From a virus, in IMG/VR virus record IMGVR_UViG_3300046744_000381, positions 1 to 64,000 of that record: a stretch of 64,000 nucleotides of DNA. One strand, given 5' to 3'. A program made the position numbers and the translations under genes. Under the pieces are notes generated by a model. The model worked only from the letters and a program-made list of their open reading frames with translations, did no database searches and was not told the DNA's origin. Of the stretch, positions 8,400-16,057 are shown piece by piece (positions within the stretch are counted from its first letter, which is position 1; the number at the start of each line of letters is the position of its first letter).

Positions 8400-9856
8400 T
8401 GAAAACAAATCTTACTGAAACACAAAATGATTATGCTGTATTTTTGCCTAGTATAAGTGGCTTTTATGCTACGTTTGTAGGCAAACAACGTTATGGCGAA
8501 TACGTTGATTACAATCGTGTTCCAGCTGGCTTAAATGGTGTAGAAGGTCTTAACTTTTTGAACTCTAAAGAAGGAGCGTTCCACTATAAATGGGCGCTCT
8601 ATTCTGCAGGACACGCAGACTTAGATGTAAATAAGCACGTTGAAAAAGAAGATATGTTGCGAAACCGAGATAGAGAAAATAGTTGGTTGTTAGGCGACTC
8701 TGGTGGTTTTCAAATTGCTAAAGGACTTTGGGAAGGCGACTGGACTAATCCAAATTGTCCAAAAGCTGCCAAAAAGCGTGAACTGGTTGTAAACTGGATG
8801 GAAGAGTATATGGACTACGGAATGATGTTGGATATTCCAACTTGGACATTCCAAGATCCTAAAGCAGCAAAAGCAGCAAACATTCACAGTTATCAAGATG
8901 CTGTAGATGCAACACACATTAATGCAAAATACTATATGGCTAATAGACGTGGCAACTTCAAAGTGCTAAACGTGTTGCAAGGCAGCAATCACGCTGATGC
9001 AGACAGTTGGTATGAAGAATTCAAAGACTATTGTGATCCTGCAAAATACCCAGAAACACACTTTGATGGATGGGCAATGGGTGGACAAAATATGTGCGAT
9101 GTTGATCTAATTTTGCGTAGACTTGTTCATCAAATACACGATGGATTATTAGAAGAAGGTGTACACGATGTAATGCACTTCTTGGGTACAAGTAAATTAG
9201 AATGGGCTGTGTTGCTAACAGATATTCAACGTGCAGTGCGTAAGTATCATAATAAAAACTTTATGATTACATATGACTGTGCAAGCCCTTTTTTAGCAAC
9301 TGCAAATGGACAAGTGTATCATACTATACGTATTGAAGATCGCGGTAAGTGGAGCTATATGATGGCGCCGGGTGCAGATGATAAAAAGTATGCCACAGAT
9401 AGTAGATTATTTAAAGATGTGGTAGAAACAGACGGAATACTAAAAGCGTTTGAAGATTCGCCTATTAGTAAACATTGCAAAGTAAGTGATATTTGTTATT
9501 ACAAACCAGGCGATGTAAATAAAATTGGAAAGGAAGGTAAAACTTCTTGGGACTCATTTAGTTATGCATTACAAATGGGCCACAATGTATGGACGCATAT
9601 AGAAAGTACACAACGAGCAAATGAACGTTATGATACAGGACAATATCCATATATGTTAATCGATGAGCGTTTTGAACGTATTGAATTTAAACAAGTTGTA
9701 GATGAAATTTTTAGTCTTAAAGATAGACAAAAAAGTTTAGATCTAATCACTAAATATTCAAAGTTCTGGATGCAAGTAATTGGTACAAGACTTAATGTTG
9801 GTAAGAAAACAGTAAATGCCAGCACTAAGTTTGGAGAACTATTTGAGGAGACTTAA
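8399..9856 (+). CDS. dpdA: DpdA-type DNA guanine transglycosylase
   Basis: 485 residues. TGT-superfamily signatures are present: DSGGFQ at residues 100-105 (the substrate-binding and catalytic-Asp region of tRNA-guanine transglycosylases), VLQGSNHAD, and GWAMGGQN corresponding to the GGLS-type motif. The length and lack of a standard C-terminal Cys cluster fit phage DpdA rather than bacterial Tgt. DpdA exchanges guanine in DNA for a 7-deazaguanine base, which shields phage DNA from restriction. FolE, QueE and a QueD-like protein nearby would make the precursor. It overlaps the clamp gene by one base and abuts a small coiled-coil gene. Confidence 0.88.
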   Translation: MKTNLTETQNDYAVFLPSISGFYATFVGKQRYGEYVDYNRVPAGLNGVEGLNFLNSKEGAFHYKWALYSAGHADLDVNKHVEKEDMLRNRDRENSWLLGDSGGFQIAKGLWEGDWTNPNCPKAAKKRELVVNWMEEYMDYGMMLDIPTWTFQDPKAAKAANIHSYQDAVDATHINAKYYMANRRGNFKVLNVLQGSNHADADSWYEEFKDYCDPAKYPETHFDGWAMGGQNMCDVDLILRRLVHQIHDGLLEEGVHDVMHFLGTSKLEWAVLLTDIQRAVRKYHNKNFMITYDCASPFLATANGQVYHTIRIEDRGKWSYMMAPGADDKKYATDSRLFKDVVETDGILKAFEDSPISKHCKVSDICYYKPGDVNKIGKEGKTSWDSFSYALQMGHNVWTHIESTQRANERYDTGQYPYMLIDERFERIEFKQVVDEIFSLKDRQKSLDLITKYSKFWMQVIGTRLNVGKKTVNASTKFGELFEET

Positions 9857-10066
9857 ATGTCAGATGTTGGAAAATTAAAAGCGCACTTAGACGAATTAAG
9901 AAAAAAACATAAAGAACTTGACATAGAAATACAAAAACTGTATACTCATCATATTACAGAAGAATTAAGAAGATTGAAAACTGAAAAACTTTGGTTAAAA
10001 GATGAGATTTATAGAATTGAAAAACAATTGGTAGAACAAGGTGTATATGTAAATGGATATCACTGA
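9857..10066 (+). CDS. Small coiled-coil protein (DUF465/YdcH-like)
   Basis: 69 residues, almost entirely charged helix with heptad-like leucines. LRRLKTEKLWLKDEIYRIEKQL at the centre resembles the LKKEKL.LKDEI signature of the small DUF465 family, whose role is unknown. The ATG directly follows the DpdA stop and an AGGAG site. It overlaps the next small gene by 14 bases. A structural or adaptor function for DpdA is possible only from position. Confidence 0.7.
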   Translation: MSDVGKLKAHLDELRKKHKELDIEIQKLYTHHITEELRRLKTEKLWLKDEIYRIEKQLVEQGVYVNGYH

Positions 10067-10226
10067 AAAAGAACTGCGTATAACTACTTTAGAAATGGCG
10101 GTAGAAGATTTGGATAAAATTATTGCTAATATGAAAGAAAAAAATTATCCAGATGCAGAAATCAACGAATATGTAAAAAAACGTTGGAACACTTGGAATG
10201 AAATATATCAGGTAAAAAAACAATGA
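10053..10226 (+). CDS. Small acidic helical protein
   Basis: 57 residues (ATG at 10053, TGA at 10224-10226), starting MDITEKELRI. It is helical, charged and Trp-rich near the C-terminus. It overlaps the preceding coiled-coil gene by 14 bases and the next gene by 4 (ATGA), so it is very probably translated. It has no recognisable family and may work with its equally small neighbour. Confidence 0.6.
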   Translation: MDITEKELRITTLEMAVEDLDKIIANMKEKNYPDAEINEYVKKRWNTWNEIYQVKKQ

Positions 10227-10747
10227 AAAGAGTATACGATCAAGGTGTAAAAGAAGATGTAACTATGTTTATAGGTACAGAAGTAGAACACACTCCGCAG
10301 TTTGGAAAGAAAACACTTTTTGTAGTAGGTGTAAAAAATATAGACGAAATTATGAGTACAGCAGATAAGTTTGGTTGTAAACATATATACTGTGGTGCTA
10401 ATATGAGTTTTGATGTCACAAGCAATACATTAAGCCAGTGGAAACCTTGGGAAGATATGATACTTCCTTTGTTAAGTCAAGGATATTGGGTTACATTAGA
10501 TATTGATGTTAAACAAGTCGAAGGATTACTTGAAAGCGGTTTTACTGAATACAATAGATTTATTCCAATGATTAGTGTAAAATTACCATACATTAGTCAA
10601 TTAGGATACAATGCTTGTCTAAAATTAGATGACAGAGATTTTGATAGCACTAATCCAGGTGTATGGGTGCATAGGATGCACGATCTAAAAGAGAAAGCCG
10701 TTTTTACTGATTGGTCTAAATACACTACAGACGAAATCATAGGTTGA
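10223..10747 (+). CDS. Conserved phage protein between DpdA and QueD-like genes
   Basis: 174 residues, soluble, alpha/beta in appearance. GTEVEHTPQFGKKTLFVVG near residues 18-36 stands out, followed by a Cys-rich KHIYCGANMSFD stretch and a DIDVKQVEG strand. I recall similar unannotated proteins in marine T4-type phages but cannot name a family. It lies between DpdA with its two small partners and the QueD-like gene, so a part in base modification is plausible. The ATG overlaps the upstream stop by 4 bases and the gene ends 4 bases before the next start. Confidence 0.7.
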   Translation: MKRVYDQGVKEDVTMFIGTEVEHTPQFGKKTLFVVGVKNIDEIMSTADKFGCKHIYCGANMSFDVTSNTLSQWKPWEDMILPLLSQGYWVTLDIDVKQVEGLLESGFTEYNRFIPMISVKLPYISQLGYNACLKLDDRDFDSTNPGVWVHRMHDLKEKAVFTDWSKYTTDEIIG

Positions 10748-10772
10748 CATTATGGAACAAGAACGTTATTAT
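10744..10772 (+). promoter_or_regulatory. Possible internal promoter at the QueD-like gene start
   Basis: TTGACA at 10744-10749 and TATTAT at 10767-10772 with a 17-base spacer overlap the start of the QueD-like gene. Transcription from it would begin near Met10 (10779) and give a leaderless shortened protein. It may be chance, because the boxes are also codons for the Tyr-rich start. Confidence 0.35.
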
Positions 10773-11210
10773 GAATATATGAAACGTCGAATGAGAGAAG
10801 AGGACGCTAAATTGAGTATTACAAATAGATTAGAAAATGCAAAAAGAAGTATTTGGGTAACCTTTACTAAAGAAGGTATTCACAAGTATCCAGCAGCACT
10901 TGACGATCCTGCGCTGGCAACAGGTGACGAATATGATGTAAGTTTCTTAGGATACCCACATCGTCATACATTTCATTTTAAAGTACAAATTCAAGTAACA
11001 CACAACGATAGAGACATTGAATTTATTCAATTCAAGCGTTGGTTAGAATCATTGTATGTAGGTGATATCCTACAACTAGACTACAAGAGCTGTGAGATGA
11101 TCGCAGATGACTTGTATCAAAAGATTAACGACAAATATCCCGGCCGGTTTGTTGTTATTGATGTCGCCGAAGATGGCGAAAACGGCTGTCAAATTGTATA
11201 CCCAGGATAA
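10752..11210 (+). CDS. queD-like: QueD/6-pyruvoyl-tetrahydropterin synthase-like protein
   Basis: 152 residues. His44 (in EGIHKYP) and the His70-x-His72 pair (YPHRHTF) fit the three zinc ligands of the 6-PTPS/QueD fold. IEFIQFKRWL matches the 'DF..LK' strand-helix after HxH, and the end DVAEDGENGCQIVYPG parallels the terminal strand of QueD. QueD converts dihydroneopterin triphosphate to 6-carboxytetrahydropterin, the step between FolE and QueE. The usual catalytic Cys just before HxH is not seen, so activity is uncertain. An alternative start at Met10 (10779) lies 6 bases after an internal TATTAT. Confidence 0.62.
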   Translation: MEQERYYEYMKRRMREEDAKLSITNRLENAKRSIWVTFTKEGIHKYPAALDDPALATGDEYDVSFLGYPHRHTFHFKVQIQVTHNDRDIEFIQFKRWLESLYVGDILQLDYKSCEMIADDLYQKINDKYPGRFVVIDVAEDGENGCQIVYPG

Positions 11211-11223
11211 GGAATAAGGTACA

Positions 11224-11412
11224 ATGACTATCAAGAATCCGGTAGTAACTAAAATTTTTAACGACTTAGACGAGCTGCACGATTTTTGTCGTACAGAAGG
11301 CTATCCATTTAATGAAGCAGATTTATACAAAAAAGATGCTCGTGTATGGGGAGCTTTTACAAAGTATAAAAATTGGATCCGAGCTAAGAATCGGAATAAA
11401 GGACGTAATTAA
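11224..11412 (+). CDS. Small conserved hypothetical protein
   Basis: 62 residues, ending in a basic RAKNRNKGRN tail that could touch nucleic acid. The middle segment ELHDFCRTEGYPFNEADLY is helical and acidic. An AAGGAATAAGG stretch provides the ribosome-binding site. The TAATG stop/start overlap couples it to the glycosyltransferase. I do not recognise a family with assigned function. Confidence 0.65.
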   Translation: MTIKNPVVTKIFNDLDELHDFCRTEGYPFNEADLYKKDARVWGAFTKYKNWIRAKNRNKGRN

Positions 11413-12575
11413 TGCGTAAACTGTTTTATATGGGCTTAGAGCCTTATGAAGGCAGGTACACACTACAGCTAGAAGAATGGAGTAGGCGTACTTTCCAGCG
11501 TCGAAACATTGACTGGGTAAGTGTACCTGGTACAACTATTGATAATACAAAAGCAATACAAGTAGGCCAGGTGTTAGATGCACACGGCCGTTCCTACTTT
11601 GCTATGTCGCAAATGATGAACTTGGTGCAAATGATGCGTAACGGCGAAGTGACAGGTGAAGATGTTATTTTCTTTGAAGATATGTTTCAGCCTGGTATGG
11701 AGTCGTTGCCTTACATTATGGATCAGATTCCAGCAGAACAACAGCCACAAGTTTGGATACGTTGTTTGGCACAGGCAGTAGACCCAGATGACTTTGTACA
11801 CGTTTGGGGTATGGGTAAATGGATGAGTTTGTATGAAGAAATGTGCAACGAGTTTGTTACTGGTGTATTAGCAAGTAATGAAGAAATGGTTGCACATATG
11901 AAAATAGCAAACTGGAAAGCACCTATTTACAACATTAGCGGACTTGCATTTGATAAAACAGAAGTGCAACTTAGAGTAGGCGAAATTAAGCCTTGGGATG
12001 AACGTGAGAATCGTGTTGTTTTTGCAGCACGTTTTGATCAAGAAAAACAGCCAGACTTTTTTATGGATATTGCTGAACAACTTAATGACGAAAACATTGA
12101 GTTTGCTATTCTACAAGGTGGTCCATTAAGAAGTAATAATCAAAAATATATTGATAGAGCAAGAGCTCTTGAAAAAGCAGGTTGCTTAAAAATTTATGAA
12201 AACTTAAAAAAGAATGATTACTATCATATTGTAAATCATAGTAAAGTTTTGTTTAATTGTGCATTGCAAGATTGGACAAGTAATACAGTAAGTGAAGCAG
12301 ATGCATTAGGTTGTAATGTATTGTTTCCTGCATATAGAAGTTTTCCTGAGATATTTGCAAACGATCATACAAGAATGTATGTGCCTTGGAGTGTTACAGA
12401 TGCAGTTAACAAACTACAGCCATTGCTAGATTCTCCGCACAAAGACTTAGGTGCAATCAGTAATTGGACTAGTGCAACTATTGATCGTTACATTGATATT
12501 ATGCAAGGCAACGGTGAAAAGTGGCGTAGAGACAGCAATCGTTATAGAGATCACGTAGCGGAGACAAAGTATTGA
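11412..12575 (+). CDS. GT-B type glycosyltransferase
   Basis: 387 residues. The C-terminal half has the GT4-like pattern: NRVVFAARFDQEKQPDFFM (the xxRxxxxKxP-like donor-domain start), then an ILQGGP strand, and SNTVSEADALGCNVLFP, which matches the E-A..G.P donor-site loop. The donor and acceptor are unknown. It may glycosylate phage DNA, as glucosyltransferases do in T4, or a surface glycan. The flanking epimerase (4-base overlap) and the upstream nucleotide-sugar genes favour a sugar pathway. Confidence 0.8.
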   Translation: MRKLFYMGLEPYEGRYTLQLEEWSRRTFQRRNIDWVSVPGTTIDNTKAIQVGQVLDAHGRSYFAMSQMMNLVQMMRNGEVTGEDVIFFEDMFQPGMESLPYIMDQIPAEQQPQVWIRCLAQAVDPDDFVHVWGMGKWMSLYEEMCNEFVTGVLASNEEMVAHMKIANWKAPIYNISGLAFDKTEVQLRVGEIKPWDERENRVVFAARFDQEKQPDFFMDIAEQLNDENIEFAILQGGPLRSNNQKYIDRARALEKAGCLKIYENLKKNDYYHIVNHSKVLFNCALQDWTSNTVSEADALGCNVLFPAYRSFPEIFANDHTRMYVPWSVTDAVNKLQPLLDSPHKDLGAISNWTSATIDRYIDIMQGNGEKWRRDSNRYRDHVAETKY

Positions 12576-13447
12576 AAGTTTTAGTTACAGGTGCAACAGG
12601 ATACATAGGAAGTCACGTTTGTAAACTACTTAAACAACGTGGACACTTTGTAGTGGGCTGGGATATTAATATTCACGGCGAACACAATGATGTATCCGCA
12701 TACTGTAACGAATTTTCTAATGTTGATGTTACTGGGCAATATGTAGGCGGCATTTATGATGCTGTTGTGCATTTAGCAGGACGTAGTGTAGTACCAGATA
12801 GTATGAAGGAGCCAAGCGAATACTATAGAGTAAATGTAATGGGTACACTTAATCTTTTAAATAAAATAACTTGTCCACACATATTATTCGCTAGTACAAG
12901 TAGTGCTTGGGAAATGGAATCACCTTATGCAAGGAGTAAAGTGGCAGCAGAAGATGTAATCAAGGAGAAAGCAGATGGATACACTATCTTTAGATTTTTT
13001 AACGTATCTGGTACTGACGGCGTTCATCGTCAACTGGGTACTCCTACCCATCTTATTCGTGTCGCTGCTATGGTGGCTGCTGGCAAGATTCCAGACATTA
13101 AGATCTTTGGTACGGACTATGCTACTAGGGATGGCACTTGCATTCGCGATTATATTCATATTGTTGATTTGGCTTGTGCCATTGTCAACGGAATCGAACG
13201 TGGTCCCGCAAATACGCCATATGAATGTCTTGGTAGTAACGTAGGATATAGTGTACGTGAGGTAATCAGCACTATGGAACAAGTTACTAATAAAAAGTTA
13301 AATATAATCGAAGCTGATCGTAGAGTTGGTGATGCAGTTTCTAGTGTAGTTGATAATTTAAGTGATTTGGTTATATTAGAAAAAAATATAGAAGATATGT
13401 GTTTAGATCAATATAAATTAGAAAGGAGCAAAAATGCATTCGAGTGA
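12572..13447 (+). CDS. NAD-dependent epimerase/dehydratase (GalE-like SDR)
   Basis: 291 residues. The extended-SDR Rossmann motif TGATGYIGSH begins at residue 6. The active site has Ser-Thr-Ser at 108-110 and Tyr119-x3-Lys123. RDGTCIRDYIHIVDLA matches the R.YIHV.D signature of UDP-glucose 4-epimerases. The length is somewhat shorter than GalE (about 330). It would interconvert or dehydrate an NDP-sugar for the adjoining glycosyltransferase, with which it overlaps by 4 bases. Its end overlaps the next small gene by 14 bases. Confidence 0.88.
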   Translation: MKVLVTGATGYIGSHVCKLLKQRGHFVVGWDINIHGEHNDVSAYCNEFSNVDVTGQYVGGIYDAVVHLAGRSVVPDSMKEPSEYYRVNVMGTLNLLNKITCPHILFASTSSAWEMESPYARSKVAAEDVIKEKADGYTIFRFFNVSGTDGVHRQLGTPTHLIRVAAMVAAGKIPDIKIFGTDYATRDGTCIRDYIHIVDLACAIVNGIERGPANTPYECLGSNVGYSVREVISTMEQVTNKKLNIIEADRRVGDAVSSVVDNLSDLVILEKNIEDMCLDQYKLERSKNAFE

Positions 13448-13709
13448 ATTAGAAGGAACTGATAATTTATATTATTGGGTATTACGTGCTATTGAATTTT
13501 TAGATGATGGAGAATTTTTAGAAGGAATTATGTGGTTTGAAGAACAAGCAAAACATATTTTAGATAATATTCAAGAATGGCCAGAAAATCCTCAATTACT
13601 ACAAGATTGTAAAGATGCTCGTGAAATGATTCAAAACGAAGATTGGCCCGGTGTATTAGAAGCAATTGAAAATCTTAGAATGCATATGGAAAATATGGAG
13701 TACTTATAA
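13434..13709 (+). CDS. Small acidic hypothetical protein
   Basis: 91 residues, very acidic and Trp/Met-rich, predicted all-helical (for example LRAIEFLDDGEFLEGIMWF), reminiscent of a tetratricopeptide-like pair of helices. A GAAAGGAG site sits 7 bases before its ATG inside the epimerase gene end. Its stop overlaps the next ATG (TAATG). No family is recognised. Confidence 0.6.
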   Translation: MHSSELEGTDNLYYWVLRAIEFLDDGEFLEGIMWFEEQAKHILDNIQEWPENPQLLQDCKDAREMIQNEDWPGVLEAIENLRMHMENMEYL

Positions 13710-14065
13710 TGCGTGATCACGCAGAAAATACAATAACAATTACTTTGGATGATTGTGACGAATCCGGAATGTCAGTAACTAATGTTACTACTAGTCCACT
13801 TACAGGCAATGATTATACATTTTCCTTAACCGATAGTATTAGTACCATTGATACAAGTGGAATTGAAGATTTAATTGATATGGATTCTGGAATTACAATT
13901 GATATTAATACTCCTGTAATTTTTGAAGATTATATGCCCGAAGTATCAAAAGTAGAAGATATGTGTAATGAGTATCCTGCACTACAAAAAGTATATGAAA
14001 ACTTTAAAAGCATATATCATATGGTACATCAGGATTATGTTGGCAATAAAAAAAATGCAACATAG
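13709..14065 (+). CDS. Hypothetical acidic phage protein
   Basis: 118 residues. The first two thirds is Thr/Ser/Asp-rich and beta-like (TITITLDDCDESG), the last third helical. It has no signal peptide or membrane segment. Similar proteins exist in T4-type marine phages as hypotheticals, from memory. It overlaps the next gene by about 29 bases, and the two probably share translation. Confidence 0.6.
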   Translation: MRDHAENTITITLDDCDESGMSVTNVTTSPLTGNDYTFSLTDSISTIDTSGIEDLIDMDSGITIDINTPVIFEDYMPEVSKVEDMCNEYPALQKVYENFKSIYHMVHQDYVGNKKNAT

Positions 14066-14276
14066 CTTAGAACAATGGATAGAACGCATTAATACAATGA
14101 AAGATTTGTGTATCCAAGCACATAGAGTACGCAACGAATTTGCTGAAATTAGTTATAAAGAATATGACAAAGAAACTTGTAAACATTTATTAGAACAAGT
14201 TCAGTCTATGGCAAGAGGCATTGCAAATGAACAAATTACTGAAATAAAAACAGAGATGGACGAATGGAAAAAATAA
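14037..14276 (+). CDS. Small helical hypothetical protein
   Basis: 79 residues from the ATG at 14037, which has an AGGA just upstream. An earlier in-frame ATG at 13968 would overlap the previous gene deeply with no ribosome-binding site, and another at 14055 is also possible. The protein is a charged helix (QWIERINTMKDL...MARGIANEQITEIK). It overlaps the phosphoribosyltransferase gene by 13 bases. Confidence 0.55.
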   Translation: MLAIKKMQHSLEQWIERINTMKDLCIQAHRVRNEFAEISYKEYDKETCKHLLEQVQSMARGIANEQITEIKTEMDEWKK

Positions 14277-14788
14277 GCAGAAAGTATTACTCTTGGGAAG
14301 ATGTACAAAAATGTGCTCATAAACTTGCATTAATGATGTACAAAAGCGGGTTTCGTCCTGACTATATTGTAGGGCTAAACAGAGGTGGACTGCCACTGAG
14401 TGTTATGTTAAGTCATTTACTCGATTGTAACCATTATGCTCTTGATGTAAGATTACGTGACAATGCTACACAAGAATCTAATTGCTGGATGGCTGAAGAT
14501 GCATTCGGTTATCTTGATGGTAAATGCAAACCTAAAATGCGAAAGCAAATACTAATAGTAGATGACATCAACGACACAGGCGCTACATTTGAATGGATTA
14601 AGAAAGATTGGCAAGCAGGTTGTTTACCAAATAGTGAAGGGTGGGACGAAGTTTGGGACGAAAATGTACGTTTTGCTACAATGTGTGAAAAGACACACAC
14701 CAAGTTTGATGGTGTAAATTATGTTTGGGAAGAAATAGATACCAGCGAAAAAGACACTTGGATAGTTTTTCCTTGGGAATATGATTAA
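14264..14788 (+). CDS. Phosphoribosyltransferase
   Basis: 174 residues. The PRPP-binding motif ILIVDDINDTGAT is at residues 96-108. An N-terminal VGLNRGGLPLSVMLSH (36-51) matches the PPi-loop region of xanthine/hypoxanthine-type purine phosphoribosyltransferases. The likely role is purine salvage, converting a base and PRPP to a nucleotide. In this genomic setting a modified purine such as a 7-deazaguanine is conceivable as substrate, but that is speculation. It is coupled to the upstream small gene by a 13-base overlap. Confidence 0.85.
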   Translation: MEKISRKYYSWEDVQKCAHKLALMMYKSGFRPDYIVGLNRGGLPLSVMLSHLLDCNHYALDVRLRDNATQESNCWMAEDAFGYLDGKCKPKMRKQILIVDDINDTGATFEWIKKDWQAGCLPNSEGWDEVWDENVRFATMCEKTHTKFDGVNYVWEEIDTSEKDTWIVFPWEYD

Positions 14789-14797
14789 GGAGACAAT

Positions 14798-14929
14798 ATG
14801 AGTTGCGGTTGTGGAAGATCGCCAACAGGTAGATGTATCGGTTGGCATAGTTTGACAGAAGACGAATATCGTGTTAAACTAGACGAGTATAACAAAAGAC
14901 AGGCATTAAAGGAGAAAAAAGATGCGTGA
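14798..14929 (+). CDS. Small Cys-rich protein (CxC motif)
   Basis: 43 residues starting MSCGCGRSPTGRCIGWH, followed by a charged helix. Three cysteines (3, 5, 13) and a histidine (17) could form one zinc site. I recall near-identical short proteins in T4-type cyanophages. AAGGAG precedes the ATG, and the end overlaps the next gene by 8 bases. Confidence 0.65.
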   Translation: MSCGCGRSPTGRCIGWHSLTEDEYRVKLDEYNKRQALKEKKDA

Positions 14930-15122
14930 ACAACTAGTAAAGGCTGCAAGAATGCACGCCGAAGGTGAGCTTGAAAGAGCAAAAACAAACATCTTGGTGT
15001 ATATGCATCAAGCAGTAGGTATTGGTGAACATAGCGATATTGTTGAAGCTATTCAAGAAGAACTTGATAAAATGGCTGCGGCAACAGACCGTATCGAAAT
15101 GTTAAATGAACATTTTAGTTGA
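14922..15122 (+). CDS. Small conserved helical protein
   Basis: 66 residues, helical (AARMHAEGELERAKTNILVY...VEAIQEELDKMAAATDR), no membrane segment. A GGAG site precedes the ATG, and the start overlaps the upstream stop by 8 bases. The final codons overlap the -35 box of the folE promoter. It resembles hypothetical proteins seen near folE in marine T4-type phages. Confidence 0.65.
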   Translation: MREQLVKAARMHAEGELERAKTNILVYMHQAVGIGEHSDIVEAIQEELDKMAAATDRIEMLNEHFS

Positions 15123-15170
15123 CAAAAGATCTAAATAGTGTTACTATAAACAATAGACATCCTCGTCTAT
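15119..15170 (+). promoter_or_regulatory. Promoter of folE with 5'-terminal hairpin
   Basis: TTGACA at 15119-15124, a 17-base spacer ending GTGT, and TACTAT at 15142-15147. Transcription should begin near 15153, exactly where a short hairpin (ATAGAC 15153-15158 / GTCTAT 15165-15170) starts. Such a 5' hairpin could stabilise the message. CGGAG then precedes the ATG at 15186. Confidence 0.75.
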
Positions 15171-15185
15171 AACTCGGAGAATTAA

Positions 15186-15893
15186 ATGACAGAAGAAGTA
15201 AAAGTAAGTCAAGTTGTACGTGAAAGACTTAAAAAAAATAACGTGCGTTTCTATGCAAATGATAATATCAGCGAACACGTAAGCGAGTGGGAACTTGAAG
15301 AGATCAAGAACGAACTTGCTTATAAGTTTGAAGATGTTTTAAAAACACTTATTATTGATACTGAAAACGATCCTAACAGTATTGATACTGGTAGACGTAT
15401 GGCAAAAATGTATGTCAATGAGATTATGTCTGGTAGATATAATCCAATGCCAGCGCCTAATGCTTTTCCTAATTATGTAAATGAAGGTGAAGGTTATGAA
15501 GGTATGTTGGTTGTGCGAAGTGAACTTACAAGTTTATGTTCGCATCATCACCAAACAGTAAAAGGTGTAGCATACATTGGTATTATTGCTGGTCCTAAGT
15601 TGCTAGGTTTGAGTAAATACACACGTATTGCTCAATGGTGTGCTATGCGTGGAACACTACAAGAAGAACTAAATGTTATGATTGCTGATGAAATTCAGAA
15701 ACATACAGGCAGTGAAAATGTTGGTGTTTATGTACAAGCCACACACGGTTGTTGTGAAAATAGAGGCATCAAAGCACATAGTAGTTTAACACAAACTACA
15801 GTGTTACGTGGTGCATTTAAAAATGATCCAGCAACTAAAAAAGAGTTTATCGATAATGTGAAACTCCAACAGCAATTTGCACAGGGGTCATAA
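15186..15893 (+). CDS. folE: GTP cyclohydrolase I
   Basis: 235 residues, the usual length. The zinc ligands are visible as Cys118 and His121 (LCSHHHQ) and Cys189 (THGCCENRG). KLLGLSKYTRI and GTLQEELN are classic family motifs, and AHSSLTQTT follows the second zinc Cys. It converts GTP to dihydroneopterin triphosphate, the entry to 7-deazaguanine (preQ0) and folate synthesis. Here it shares an operon with QueE and lies near DpdA, so feeding DNA-base modification is the likely purpose. It has its own promoter at 15119, and its TAATG stop couples it to a small membrane protein. Confidence 0.97.
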   Translation: MTEEVKVSQVVRERLKKNNVRFYANDNISEHVSEWELEEIKNELAYKFEDVLKTLIIDTENDPNSIDTGRRMAKMYVNEIMSGRYNPMPAPNAFPNYVNEGEGYEGMLVVRSELTSLCSHHHQTVKGVAYIGIIAGPKLLGLSKYTRIAQWCAMRGTLQEELNVMIADEIQKHTGSENVGVYVQATHGCCENRGIKAHSSLTQTTVLRGAFKNDPATKKEFIDNVKLQQQFAQGS

Positions 15894-16057
15894 TGACAGA
15901 ACCAGTAGATGTAAGTAAAAAGCACTTTTACATTAGTTTAATAAAAAGTGCTGTACGTATCGCAGGATGCGGTGTGTGTTTATATACAGGCAGTGTAGTT
16001 TGGTTAGCAAGTGGTTTTCTTGTTGCTGAACTGCTCGGCATTGCGGAGGAACTATAA
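15893..16057 (+). CDS. Small membrane protein between folE and queE
   Basis: 54 residues with one or two hydrophobic segments (RIAGCGVCLYTGSVVWLASG, then FLVAELLGIA). It is fused in translation to both neighbours through TAATG overlaps. A similar protein occurs in T4-type cyanophages from memory. The role is unknown. A membrane protein within a soluble biosynthetic operon is slightly odd. Confidence 0.65.
   Translation: MTEPVDVSKKHFYISLIKSAVRIAGCGVCLYTGSVVWLASGFLVAELLGIAEEL

Noticed and set aside
12975-13244. Hydrophobic 89-residue plus-strand frame inside the epimerase gene
   Set aside because: Reads as membrane protein in the wrong frame of a clear SDR; no start signal.
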